Positions 33,409 through 41,837 of a DNA stretch of 64,000 nucleotides are shown piece by piece. The notes under the pieces are model-generated. The model was not told the DNA's origin. It worked only from the letters and a program-made list of their open reading frames with translations, and searched no databases. The first letter of the stretch is position 1, and every line of letters starts with the position of its first letter. The stretch covers positions 186,001 to 250,000 of the forward strand of contig NZ_OAOD01000003.1 of the NCBI RefSeq assembly GCF_900205925.1, given 5' to 3'. The position numbers and the translations under genes were made by a program. This DNA comes from Clostridium peptidivorans. GTDB lineage: Bacteria; Bacillota; Clostridia; Clostridiales; Clostridiaceae.

Positions 33409-34500
33409 ATGGCTAGAGGTGTATATATAGGAATTGGTGGAGCAGCTAAGAAAGTAAAAAAGATACACGTTGGAGTTAGTGGGGTAGCAAGAAAAGTAAA
33501 AAAAGCATTTGTAGGAGTGGGTGGGCTTCCCTATTGTGTTTATAGTAGTGAGGTAGAATATCAAGGAGTGGCAACTCCCTTAAGTTCTGATAAAGCCTTC
33601 AAAACAGCTGGAAACAATGATGCTTATGTATTATTTGCTGGAGGAGATAGTTCCGCAGTTGTTGATGCGTATAACATTAATTTACTAAGAACTACTGCTA
33701 ATGCTCTCGTCTCTGCTAGACGTGAGTTGACCGCGGGGAAAGTTGGAGCGTATGCTTTATTTGCGGGTGGCTACAACGGCTCTATTCATTCTAAGGATGT
33801 AGATGCTTATGATACATTGCTAGTGCATACCGTAGTCGCTGCCCTATCTAGTGCAAGAGAAGAAATGGGAAGTGCAACTTTGGGAAATCATGCCATATTT
33901 GCCGGAGGTGGTAATAACTATACTACTAATACTGTAGAAGCTTTTGATAGTTCTCTAGTAAAAACATTACTCTCATATCTAAAGTATTCTAGAACTCAAG
34001 TTAAAGGTGCTACAGTTGGGAATTATGCTATATTTGCTGGAGGGTACAATTCAGGGTCAGAAAATTATGTTGAAGCATTTGATAGCTCATTGGTAAAGAC
34101 CATAATTACACCCTTAACTACTGCTAAAAGACGAATGGGTGGTGTATCATTTGGAGGTTATGCACTGTTTGCTGGGGGTGGTGGTAATACATCACAATGG
34201 TATTCTGATGCAGATGCATACGATGCCTCATTAGTTCATACTACTCCAACCAGCTTGTCTGCACCAAGAGATACTCCTGGAACAGCCGTGGTAGGCGACT
34301 ATGCATTATTTGTTGGTGGAAAAACAAGCAATACACCTACTTATTCTAATACAGTAGATTATTACGATAAAAACTTGGCATTAAACACACATGCTAGTGT
34401 TGTAGCAACTGCTCAACAATACACAGGTGCTACTATAAGAAGTCATGCATTATTTACTGCTGCAGCTAAGGGCACAGTAGTTGAAGTATTTTCGAACTAA
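33409..34500 (+). CDS. Kelch-like propeller tail protein
   Basis: The 363-residue protein opens with three tandem copies of a GVGGxAKKVKK-like motif (GIGGAAKKVKK, GVSGVARKVKK, GVGGL), a known tail-attachment module. It continues with about six repeats of roughly 50 residues, each ending in ALFAGG or AIFAGG and each holding a VDAYD/VEAFD turn. This is the pattern of a Kelch-type beta-propeller. It is probably a receptor-binding or decoration protein at the tail tip. Confidence 0.7.
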   Translation: MARGVYIGIGGAAKKVKKIHVGVSGVARKVKKAFVGVGGLPYCVYSSEVEYQGVATPLSSDKAFKTAGNNDAYVLFAGGDSSAVVDAYNINLLRTTANALVSARRELTAGKVGAYALFAGGYNGSIHSKDVDAYDTLLVHTVVAALSSAREEMGSATLGNHAIFAGGGNNYTTNTVEAFDSSLVKTLLSYLKYSRTQVKGATVGNYAIFAGGYNSGSENYVEAFDSSLVKTIITPLTTAKRRMGGVSFGGYALFAGGGGNTSQWYSDADAYDASLVHTTPTSLSAPRDTPGTAVVGDYALFVGGKTSNTPTYSNTVDYYDKNLALNTHASVVATAQQYTGATIRSHALFTAAAKGTVVEVFSN

Positions 34501-34521
34501 ACAATAAAGGAGAGATTTGTA

Positions 34522-34851
34522 ATGATAAAATTAGAGAAATTTGATGGTACAAAAACTTATATGTTTCCAAATGGTCAGGTGGCAACACCGGAGGTTATGA
34601 GAAAGAATTATTCTGCCTTGGATTATTTTGCTCACATTATACAGGTAAGTGGAAACACTTGTATGGCAATTCAAGAGTTAGGAGCAATGAGAAATATATA
34701 TAAGATAGATGAGGCATTGACAGAGGATGAGGCTATATTAGCAATAGAGGCTATAATAAATGCACCAGAACCAGAACCAGCACCTACCGCGGAGGAACGT
34801 ATAGCGAGTGCATTAGAATATCAAAATTTATTGGCTATGCCAACAGCATAA
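34522..34851 (+). CDS. small tail-associated protein, 109 aa
   Basis: The protein opens MIKLEKFDGTKTYMFPNGQ and ends with a proline/alanine-rich linker (PEPEPAPTAEERIASALEYQ). Similar small proteins lie between fibre and XkdX genes in clostridial phages. Its function is unknown; it may be a fibre chaperone. Confidence 0.6.
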   Translation: MIKLEKFDGTKTYMFPNGQVATPEVMRKNYSALDYFAHIIQVSGNTCMAIQELGAMRNIYKIDEALTEDEAILAIEAIINAPEPEPAPTAEERIASALEYQNLLAMPTA

Positions 34852-34865
34852 AGGAGGAGTATACT

Positions 34866-35000
34866 ATGACATTTGAAATGATTAAAAAGAATTATGATAG
34901 AGGTTTATGGAATGCAGTAATGGTAAAGACTGCAGTATTAAAAAGAGTAATTACTGAAGAACAATTCAAGGAAATAACAGGGCAAGATTATGTAGCATAA
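34866..35000 (+). CDS. XkdX family protein, 44 aa
   Basis: An AGGAGG site precedes ATG 34866. The sequence MTFEMIKKNYDRGLWN, VLKRVITEEQFKEITGQDY is the XkdX signature. These very small proteins follow the fibre genes of PBSX-like phages and are often missed; the role is unknown. Confidence 0.8.
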   Translation: MTFEMIKKNYDRGLWNAVMVKTAVLKRVITEEQFKEITGQDYVA

Positions 35001-35033
35001 TACAGATATAAATAATTTTCAAAGGCAAAGTAA

Positions 35034-35058
35034 GCACTAGAGATAGTGTTTTTATTTT
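35034..35058 (+). terminator. terminator between tail and lysis genes
   Basis: CACTA and TAGTG (35035-35039, 35044-35048) form the stem, followed by TTTTTATTTT. Outer GGCAAA and TTTGCC arms extend the symmetry, so it may work both ways. Confidence 0.65.
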
Positions 35059-35087
35059 GCCTTATTTTATAAGAAAGTAGGTGCGGC

Positions 35088-35399
35088 ATGAATGAATTAG
35101 AAATGCTTCAAGACCATGAAGGAAGAATACGAAAGCTTGAGGAAAGTGATATAAGACAACAAATTCAGCTTGCAAGCATAGAAAAATCTCAAGCTGAGAT
35201 AAAGGTTATGATAAATGATACTTCTAGGGAGCAGCAGAAGACTTTAAAGGAATTTACAGAACAAATATTAAATACATTTACTAAAAATCTATCAGATGAT
35301 AATACAACTAAAAATAAAATTAAATTTTATAATACAAAGGAATTTTGGGCTATTGTTGCAAGTGCTATAACTGCTACAATAGCTTTTTTTACTAAATAA
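35088..35399 (+). CDS. XhlA/haemolysin-like lysis accessory protein
   Basis: The 103-residue protein has an N-terminal coiled coil (QDHEGRIRKLEESDIRQQIQ) and one C-terminal membrane segment (FWAIVASAITATIAFF). This is the XhlA/BhlA layout. In PBSX the XhlA protein assists holin and endolysin. It opens the lysis cassette. Confidence 0.8.
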   Translation: MNELEMLQDHEGRIRKLEESDIRQQIQLASIEKSQAEIKVMINDTSREQQKTLKEFTEQILNTFTKNLSDDNTTKNKIKFYNTKEFWAIVASAITATIAFFTK

Positions 35400-35412
35400 G
35401 GAGGTAATAAGT

Positions 35413-35676
35413 ATGAATATTAATTTAATGGATTATGTTGTTGAGCAAGCCTTTATTTTAATACCTTTTCTATATATATTGGGTAGAATGTTGAAGGGCA
35501 CAGTGAAAATAAAGGATTGGACTATCCCTTGGATACTTTTAATTTGTGGTATTGGTGGAGCTATAGCTTTAATAGGACTCAATATAAATGCAGTAATTCA
35601 AGGGGTGCTGGTCACAGGAGTGACTGTTTATGCTAACCAGTTGTTTAAGCAGAGTATAGATAAGAGGGAGGAATAA
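35413..35676 (+). CDS. phage holin
   Basis: The 87-residue protein has membrane segments at about 10-25, 36-58 and 62-78 and a charged C-terminus (FKQSIDKREE), as in Firmicute phage holins. It lies between XhlA-like and endolysin genes. Confidence 0.82.
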   Translation: MNINLMDYVVEQAFILIPFLYILGRMLKGTVKIKDWTIPWILLICGIGGAIALIGLNINAVIQGVLVTGVTVYANQLFKQSIDKREE

Positions 35677-35679
35677 CTC

Positions 35680-36480
35680 ATGGCTTATACAGATAATTTT
35701 ATAAACAGCATTAAGAATGGAGCTATAGCTTCTATGAGGAAGCATGGAGTATTAGCAAGTATAACAATTGCACAAGCTATATTAGAAAGTAGCTGGGGAA
35801 ATAGCACATTAGCAAAAGAAAGTAAAAATTTGTTTGGTGTAAAAGCTATAGGTGGGTGGAGAGGAGCAAAGAAAAGTTATGCAACTTATGAGTATTACAA
35901 TGGTAAGAAAACTCTAATAAATGATTATTTTAGAGTATATAATAGTTATGCGGAAAGTATAGAGGACCACGCTTTATTCTTAGTTAATAACTCTAGATAT
36001 AAGCAGAATGGATTTTTTAGTGCTAAAGATTATGTAGGACAAGCAAATGCTTTGCAACAGGCAGGATATGCAACAGCTCCTAACTATGCTCAGCAACTTA
36101 TAGCTTTGATAAAACAGTATAACTTAAGCAAGTATGATAATATCAAGAAAAGTTATATAAATATTGATGGTGGAAGTTATGCTGCATATAATAGAGGAGC
36201 TCCTGGAGTAAATTTAATTATAAGAGAGTATTCTCCAGATATTACAAGAGTTTTCGCATGGGTAGATAGTGACAAGGGAGCAAGCTGGGCATTTGACTTA
36301 GTACCTCCAAACTGCAACTATACAGCATTAAAAAAGAATACAAGTAAAGTCATAACTGCAAGAAATGGTGGATACAGTTTTAGTAAAGGTTCTAATTATA
36401 AAATAACAGTTAAGGGATATAATAAGAACGGACAGATATTAGCAGAAAATAAAATAATTATTAAAGTACCATTAAAGTAA
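35680..36480 (+). CDS. endolysin: glucosaminidase (GH73/FlgJ-like)
   Basis: The 266-residue protein cuts glycan strands of peptidoglycan at lysis. The N-terminal domain (about 1-150) has TIAQAILESSWGNS with the catalytic Glu, KNLFGVKA and YNSYAESIEDHALFL, all GH73 landmarks. The C-terminal 90 residues (ITRVFAWVDSDKGASWAFDL) are probably wall-binding. There is no signal peptide, fitting holin-dependent release. Confidence 0.88.
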   Translation: MAYTDNFINSIKNGAIASMRKHGVLASITIAQAILESSWGNSTLAKESKNLFGVKAIGGWRGAKKSYATYEYYNGKKTLINDYFRVYNSYAESIEDHALFLVNNSRYKQNGFFSAKDYVGQANALQQAGYATAPNYAQQLIALIKQYNLSKYDNIKKSYINIDGGSYAAYNRGAPGVNLIIREYSPDITRVFAWVDSDKGASWAFDLVPPNCNYTALKKNTSKVITARNGGYSFSKGSNYKITVKGYNKNGQILAENKIIIKVPLK

Positions 36481-36522
36481 TAAAGATTCATTCCCTATTC
36501 TTAAATAGAGGGTAAATTAAGT

Positions 36523-36575
36523 AAAGTAGTAATATTGTTATAATAAGGTTATAGCATTATTACTACTTTATTTTA
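36523..36575. terminator. terminator after the lysis cassette
   Basis: AAAGTAGTAAT (36523-36533) pairs with ATTACTACTTT (36559-36569), followed by ATTTTAT. It also separates the phage operon from the convergent minus-strand gene. Confidence 0.7.
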
Positions 36576-36629
36576 TATAGTTAATCATTTGAATAAATAT
36601 GTCTACAGCTTAAAGTAGATTTATATTTA

Positions 36630-38150
36630 TTATAGTTTTCTAGGGATAGAGTTAAAACCTTCGTCACCTATTTTAAGCATCTTATTAAAGAAAAACTCAC
36701 TTATAACTGTTTGAGGGAGATCGAAAATTCTGCTATATTTTGGTACATCCCAACCGGTAAGCATGGCTTTTTCAGCATATCGCTGACAAGTTCCTATAAC
36801 GGAATTGGCTGCTTGTAATTTACTAACACTTTTCTCCTGATAATACCTTGTTGCACTTGTAACACCTTTATATATAATTCCATAAACCTGAGAAATAGAA
36901 AAGTCATTTAAAAAATTATCAAGTAAAGAAATTGTTTTTTCACCAGGACTAAATTCAAAGCTTACTTTTTTCATCTGATACTCTAAGTACTGGAGACATT
37001 CAGCAATAGCTATTTCTTTCCAAAGTGGACGTACCATTATATTATCAAAACTACTAAGATCAGGCGGATTTAATAAGTATTCAAAAACATTATCCTTTTC
37101 ACAATGCTCTCCGACATTTAGGTGATAATTAACGTCATATATGTAGTATCTATAAGGGAAGTTAACACCTTCTCTTTCGACGAATGATTTAATGTCCGAA
37201 TTTGGATGTATAGCAATTATTTTCTTATTTTTTAATGTAGTTAGAATGTCTTCACTTAATTCTACAGTAGGTGCCAATTCACCTTCTATACTGTTTAGTG
37301 CCTGGATATATTGCATATCCTCTGATAAAGCTAGTCTTAATAAAGCACCTATGTATAGCCTATCTCTCAATGTTAGATCCTTCAATTCAATTGGCACACA
37401 ATCATGTAGTGAATATACTTTATTTATTAAATCTCTTTTTCTTTCTTCTAGTTCTAATCTTAGTTCTTTTTCCTTTTGTTGTGCAGCTTTTCTTTTCTCT
37501 GAACACGTCTTGCACTTACAGCTAGCGCTATCAGTATGTCCACACTTATAGCAGTACGGTTTAGTTCTATAGCCAACTCTGGTTTTAGGTTGTCTATCAA
37601 CTATCATATGTGTATTGCAATTTGGACAAAGCATATCTTCACATATCTTTGGGGGAAATAGAGAGCATAATTGGCTTGTAGTTGCATTAATTTTATATTC
37701 TTTGATTAGTGATGCTGTCTTTTCATTGCTATAGTATCTTCTCATTAATTCATTTATTTCATCTTCTGTTAGATGTTTTAACTTTGGATTAACTTCATAA
37801 TTAGAATTATTTAAGTTATTACTATCTACCTTATCTGAGTTAGATTGGTAAATAGAACTAGCAGTCTGTGTATGCCCACATATCTCACAATATTGGTTGT
37901 AATCTAACGAAGTTGTATCTCCAGGTTTTCTACCTGTCACAAGAGGTCTATGACATTTTGGACAGAATACATCTTTGTATAACCATGTTGGAAGCAGTAA
38001 GTATAGCTCGTTTGGAGCTGTATCAATTTTGTATTCTTCAATCAGTGTTTCTATATTTTCGTTAGTATAGTATTTTCTTATTAATGACTTTAGCTCATCA
38101 TTTTTTAAATGTTTTAGTTTTGGGTCAATTTCATAATTAATATTATTCAT
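36630..38150 (-). CDS. 506-aa protein with two tandem helix/zinc-ribbon modules (prophage-end cargo)
   Basis: The N-terminal 200 residues hold two copies of one module. Each opens NYE(I/V)(D/N)PKLKHL, has a helical EYKI(D/N) segment, then CPKC/CPNC and CEICGH/CYKCGH zinc ligands. A CKCKTCSEKRK segment and a charged helix follow, then a 270-residue helical domain (LKDLTLRDRLYIGALLRLAL) of no recognised family. It is unlike virion proteins. Its position after the lysis genes, on the opposite strand, is a classic place for lysogenic-conversion or defence genes. Function is unknown. Confidence 0.6.
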   Translation of the reverse strand: MNNINYEIDPKLKHLKNDELKSLIRKYYTNENIETLIEEYKIDTAPNELYLLLPTWLYKDVFCPKCHRPLVTGRKPGDTTSLDYNQYCEICGHTQTASSIYQSNSDKVDSNNLNNSNYEVNPKLKHLTEDEINELMRRYYSNEKTASLIKEYKINATTSQLCSLFPPKICEDMLCPNCNTHMIVDRQPKTRVGYRTKPYCYKCGHTDSASCKCKTCSEKRKAAQQKEKELRLELEERKRDLINKVYSLHDCVPIELKDLTLRDRLYIGALLRLALSEDMQYIQALNSIEGELAPTVELSEDILTTLKNKKIIAIHPNSDIKSFVEREGVNFPYRYYIYDVNYHLNVGEHCEKDNVFEYLLNPPDLSSFDNIMVRPLWKEIAIAECLQYLEYQMKKVSFEFSPGEKTISLLDNFLNDFSISQVYGIIYKGVTSATRYYQEKSVSKLQAANSVIGTCQRYAEKAMLTGWDVPKYSRIFDLPQTVISEFFFNKMLKIGDEGFNSIPRKL

Positions 38151-38460
38151 AGTATCATCCTTTGTTTTAATTAAATAGTTATATAAATATAGTTTATTAT
38201 AAATTACTTATAATCACAATATTCTTATATTGTTTGGGGATCATAATTATATAATAAGTTCAGGTAACTAAAGTTGTTTTAAGAGGGTATTAAAAAGAAT
38301 GGCAAAAATAAACTTGCCATTCCTTTGCCATTCTGATTAAAAATATTCATATATATTTAATTATACTTATTTTTATATAAGTAGCCTTGAAGCATTGATA
38401 TAACTTACTTATAAACATTTATTTTTACACATTTATATTGTGAAAATGAAATACAGAACT

Positions 38461-38490
38461 CGGCTTATAGACTTAGTCGCGCATTGAAAA
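38461..38490 (+). repeat. dispersed 30-nt element, copy 1
   Basis: CGGCTTATAGACTTAGTCGC followed by ten bases ending TGAAAA; 25 of 30 bases match the copy at 44665-44694. Both copies lie directly upstream of an intrinsic terminator and contain the odd palindrome GACTTAGTC. Confidence 0.6.
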
Positions 38491-38564
38491 CACTCACTTT
38501 AGAGAGAGTGTTTTTTATTTTGCCACCATTGAAAACGTCAGATAGTTTTAAATGGTGGCATTTT
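38490..38564 (+). terminator. two successive terminators
   Basis: The first has ACACTC/GAGTGT followed by TTTTTTATTTT (to about 38517). The second has TGCCACCATT (38521-38530) pairing with AATGGTGGCA (38551-38560), extended inward by GAAAA/TTTTC-like pairs, then TTTTGC. Together they insulate the host cluster from phage transcription. Confidence 0.65.
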
Positions 38565-38710
38565 GCTGCATTTATAAAAGGTTAGGAACATGCTAATTCC
38601 AGTAAAATCTGATAATTTTTATTAGCACTCAAAATATAAATTGCCTCAATAGGTTTAGCTCGATGTCATTTTTTTACCATATACCTATAAAAATTAAGTT
38701 TACTAATACA

Positions 38711-38733
38711 TTACAACTTTGAAACAACTAATA
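38711..38733 (+). promoter_or_regulatory. candidate response-regulator box, copy 1
   Basis: TTACAACTTTGAAACAAC then TAATA. It holds a direct repeat ACAAC with an 11-bp period and is nearly identical to the sequence at 39579-39601. OmpR-type regulators bind direct repeats spaced about one helical turn, and such a regulator is encoded at 43.9 kb. Confidence 0.4.
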
Positions 38734-38792
38734 AAGAAATATGAGACATCACTCCTTTACACTGTGTATATAGAAAAAGGAGTGTGAAACAT

Positions 38793-39557
38793 ATGAGAAA
38801 AAGATTAAGTATTTTGTTACTGATTATAGGTTTAGCTGCTGTAACAAGTTATAGTAAGGGAATTGCTGCTACTGATAATATTAAGCTGAGCACTATACAA
38901 ACTAATAAATTAAATATAAAGCAGTCCGCAGAAGCTGAAAAGGAAGAGTTAATTAATGAAGGGGACAGTTATAGCAATTCTAAAAATACCTCAAAGCCGG
39001 GTATTTTGTTAGTAAATAGAAACAATAGATTAGAGGAAGACTATGTGCCTCAATCATTAAGGGTGCCAAATGTAAGATTTATTTCCTATGCTGACTCTAG
39101 GGTGAAAAAAATAGATACCTCTGCTGCTTCAGCATTGGAAACTTTATTTGATGCTGCAAGAGAAGATGGTGTAACTCTTCTTGCTGTGTCTGGCTATAGA
39201 GATTATTTCTATCAGGAAAAGCTTTATAATAACAAAGTATCTGCTGTTGGTCAAAAGGAAGCAGATAAATATGTTGCACAACCTGGGGCAAGTGAACACC
39301 AAACAGGATTAGCTATGGATGTACTATCAGATGAATATTCATCTTTGGATGAAGGCTTTGAACAAACTCAAGCTTATAGATGGATTAAAAATAATTGTCA
39401 TAAATACGGTTTTATAATTAGATATCCAAAAGGCAAGGAAAATATTACTGGCTACAATTATGAGTGTTGGCATTTAAGATATGTAGGTATCTCCGAAGCT
39501 ACCGAAATATCACAAAAGAACATTACATTGGAAGAATACTTGAATAAAGTGGAATAA
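38793..39557 (+). CDS. D-alanyl-D-alanine carboxypeptidase, VanY/M15B family
   Basis: About 254 residues. An N-terminal signal peptide or anchor (LSILLLIIGLAAVTSYS) leads to a low-complexity linker. The zinc peptidase domain shows SGYRDYFYQEKLY, GASEHQTGLAMDV (SxHxxGxAxD) and ECWHLRYVG. It trims the terminal D-Ala of peptidoglycan stems outside the cell. ATG 38793 is better spaced from AAGGAG than GTG 38784. A response-regulator-like box lies about 60 bp upstream. Confidence 0.88.
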   Translation: MRKRLSILLLIIGLAAVTSYSKGIAATDNIKLSTIQTNKLNIKQSAEAEKEELINEGDSYSNSKNTSKPGILLVNRNNRLEEDYVPQSLRVPNVRFISYADSRVKKIDTSAASALETLFDAAREDGVTLLAVSGYRDYFYQEKLYNNKVSAVGQKEADKYVAQPGASEHQTGLAMDVLSDEYSSLDEGFEQTQAYRWIKNNCHKYGFIIRYPKGKENITGYNYECWHLRYVGISEATEISQKNITLEEYLNKVE

Positions 39558-39578
39558 AACATTTCTTACGTAACTATT

Positions 39579-39607
39579 TTACAACTTTGAAACAAGTAAT
39601 ATATAAT
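39579..39607 (+). promoter_or_regulatory. promoter with candidate response-regulator box, copy 2
   Basis: TTACAA (39579-39584), a 17-bp spacer and TATAAT (39602-39607) form a promoter. The -35 and spacer coincide with the repeated box TTACAACTTTGAAACAAG plus TAATA. An activator on this box could recruit polymerase to the glycosidase operon. Confidence 0.5.
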
Positions 39608-39660
39608 TTTGATACCTCCAAAGGTTAGTATTATTTTAGTAATCGAAGGGAGGTTATAAA

Positions 39661-40686
39661 ATGAAAACCAAACGAAGAAAGCATAGTAAAAGAAATAGAA
39701 CAAGCTTATTTAAAAAGCTTGCTTTATTTTTAATATTGGAAACCATATTTACTGCTACAACATTTCCTTTTTATGCTTTCTACGGTCCATTTAAAAAAGT
39801 AAGAAATACAATAGTAGGATTATCAATGTCTACAGGAAACCATACGTATATAGCAAAGACATTTTTTAATGATGAGGATATTAAAAAAATAATAGAAGAA
39901 AATAATCAAGAATTAAATTCAGCTCAGTCAGATTATGATATTTCAAAGGTGGACAAGATTAATTTAAAATATACTAATAGTTCTATAGAAAGATTAGATA
40001 TAAGTACAAATAAATTTGATGGCATTGCCTTAATAGTAAAGGATCCTTTAAAGGTGAAGGTTGGATATTCTTCAAAACTTGGGCATGCAGGTGAGAATGT
40101 ATCCGAAATGGCTAAAAATTATAATGCTGTTGCTGCAATAAATGGAGGGGGATTTTTAGATGTGTCTCCAAATGGTAAAGCAGGTAGTACAGGTGGGATA
40201 CCTAGTGGCATTATGATTTCTAAAGGTAATATAATGTATCCACAAGAAAAAGAGAACTATGATACTAGAGAAAGCTGCGTGTTTGCTATAGATAATAAAG
40301 GTAAAATGTACGTTGGACCAGCTACCGGAAACGAACTTATAAATAAAAATATACAGGAAGCTATATCCTTTTCACCAACTCTTATTGTTGATGGTAACCC
40401 TTATATTTCAGAAAACTCTCTAGGTGGTCTAAATCCTAGAACAGCCATAGGTCAAAGGGCAGATGGAAGTATAATATTACTGGCTATTGATGGAAGACAA
40501 GGGCTAAAACTAGGAGCTACACTAAAGGATGTACAAAACATTATGATTAAGCTTGATGCTGTCAATGCAATGGGCCTTGATGGAGGTGGCTCTACAGCTA
40601 TGTATTATAATAATGAAATAATAAATAATCCTTCAAGTATTACTGGGGAAAGAGCTATACCTAACATGGTATATGTTGAGCCTTAA
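39661..40686 (+). CDS. membrane-anchored phosphodiester glycosidase (NAGPA domain)
   Basis: The 341-residue protein has a very basic N-terminus and one membrane anchor (LALFLILETIFTATTFPFYA), placing the rest outside. The NAGPA domain shows AAINGGGFLDVSP, GGIPSGIMISKGN, GLNPRTAIGQRADGSI and MGLDGGGSTAMYY. The family cleaves phosphodiester-linked N-acetylglucosamine; bacterial members act on envelope polymers such as teichoic-type chains. It is first in a run of envelope and signalling genes. Confidence 0.85.
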   Translation: MKTKRRKHSKRNRTSLFKKLALFLILETIFTATTFPFYAFYGPFKKVRNTIVGLSMSTGNHTYIAKTFFNDEDIKKIIEENNQELNSAQSDYDISKVDKINLKYTNSSIERLDISTNKFDGIALIVKDPLKVKVGYSSKLGHAGENVSEMAKNYNAVAAINGGGFLDVSPNGKAGSTGGIPSGIMISKGNIMYPQEKENYDTRESCVFAIDNKGKMYVGPATGNELINKNIQEAISFSPTLIVDGNPYISENSLGGLNPRTAIGQRADGSIILLAIDGRQGLKLGATLKDVQNIMIKLDAVNAMGLDGGGSTAMYYNNEIINNPSSITGERAIPNMVYVEP

Positions 40687-40697
40687 GGAGAAAGATT

Positions 40698-41780
40698 ATG
40701 GTAAAGATTAAGAGAAAGATTAGGAAAAAATTTAGTATATTATTTTTGGGTGCAATATTATCACTTTCAGTGCAAACTATGATATTATATTATTTAAATA
40801 ATTTTTATTTTACAAACGATACACAGCTTACCTTTAAAGAAGTAAGCTTAAAGCCTGTTGTATCAGCTAACGTGGAAATTAAACTTGACCCGGATGCTAA
40901 AAATATTACCTTGTCGCCTAGTGGAAAATATTGCTCATATTATTCAGAGAAAAAAATAAATATAATTAGTTTAGTTGATGGGAGCAAAAACTCATTAAAT
41001 TTAGACAAAGATCTAGAAAATTATCATTTCAAGTGGCATAATACTGAAGATAAACTGATTATCTCTGAAAAGACAATTGCAAGTAATAAAGCAGGTATAA
41101 AGATATATACCTACAACACTAAAAATAACTCTAAACAAGAAGCTTTAAATTATAATAACGAAAGTGAAATTTACAAATTACCAGCATCAAATGCAGTTGT
41201 AGCTGGAATTGAGTTAAATACAATGAATACTATTATGTATCTTAAGGTATCAACCCTTTACGGAAAATGTTACCTTGAAAGACTTGATATATCAGGTGGC
41301 ATGCATAAACTTCACATTAATGCAACAAGAGTAGGTAATTTTTTTGTTTTAAAACAAAAGGATGAGCTAATATATGAAAATCTTAATGATAACAAGATAT
41401 ATATGACGGATAAATCTAAAAATAGACAAATAGAAATTGATGGCTGTGGAAAACTCAAGCTTCTATATGTTGATAAAAGTGATACTGCTTTTATTGGAGA
41501 ATTACAAAATAATATGATTACAAAAATTTATAAAAGGAGTTTTGATGAAACTTATGAGGAAAATAATTGGAATAGGTTAAGTCTTGAAAATCCTATTTCA
41601 GAAGATAATTTGCATATATTGAACTCTGGCAATGTATATGTAATTGATAATCTTAAGGGTACTGTCCAAAATATTCAGGATAAAACTAAAGTGACTTTCA
41701 AAGGTGATTTTATAGCTATGAATGACAACATAATACTTTCATCCTATGAAGAAAAGCTTATTGCAACTCCATTAAAGTAA
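40698..41780 (+). CDS. membrane-anchored extracytoplasmic protein of unknown function
   Basis: A basic start (VKIKRKIRKKF) and a single anchor (SILFLGAILSLSVQTMILYY) precede about 320 strand-rich residues with several short blade-like repeats (ITLSPSGKYCSYYSEKKINI; FKWHNTEDKLIIS). This suggests a TolB/WD-like propeller facing outward. It lies 11 bp after the glycosidase, so they are co-transcribed. No family is recognised. Confidence 0.6.
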   Translation: MVKIKRKIRKKFSILFLGAILSLSVQTMILYYLNNFYFTNDTQLTFKEVSLKPVVSANVEIKLDPDAKNITLSPSGKYCSYYSEKKINIISLVDGSKNSLNLDKDLENYHFKWHNTEDKLIISEKTIASNKAGIKIYTYNTKNNSKQEALNYNNESEIYKLPASNAVVAGIELNTMNTIMYLKVSTLYGKCYLERLDISGGMHKLHINATRVGNFFVLKQKDELIYENLNDNKIYMTDKSKNRQIEIDGCGKLKLLYVDKSDTAFIGELQNNMITKIYKRSFDETYEENNWNRLSLENPISEDNLHILNSGNVYVIDNLKGTVQNIQDKTKVTFKGDFIAMNDNIILSSYEEKLIATPLK

Positions 41781-41837
41781 TCAGTATAACTAAAGTATAA
41801 AATATATTCTTAAAATAACTAGGATAAAGGTGAAAAA

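Larger units (their letters stand above)
38151..38792. other. gene-free junction region with hairpins, a dispersed repeat and a regulator box
   Basis: No gene is supported. A hairpin (GAATGGCAA/TTGCCATTC, 38297-38322) is followed by a second copy of TTGCCATTC. A 30-nt element at 38461-38490 recurs at 44665. Two terminators follow at 38490-38517 and 38521-38564. A box at 38711-38733 recurs at 39579. The right end of the prophage probably lies in or near this stretch, but no attachment core can be recognised without the left end. Confidence 0.5.

Noticed and set aside
36481-36629. Attachment site directly after the endolysin
   Set aside because: Only a terminator and a second small hairpin are visible; without the left prophage end no repeated core can be identified.
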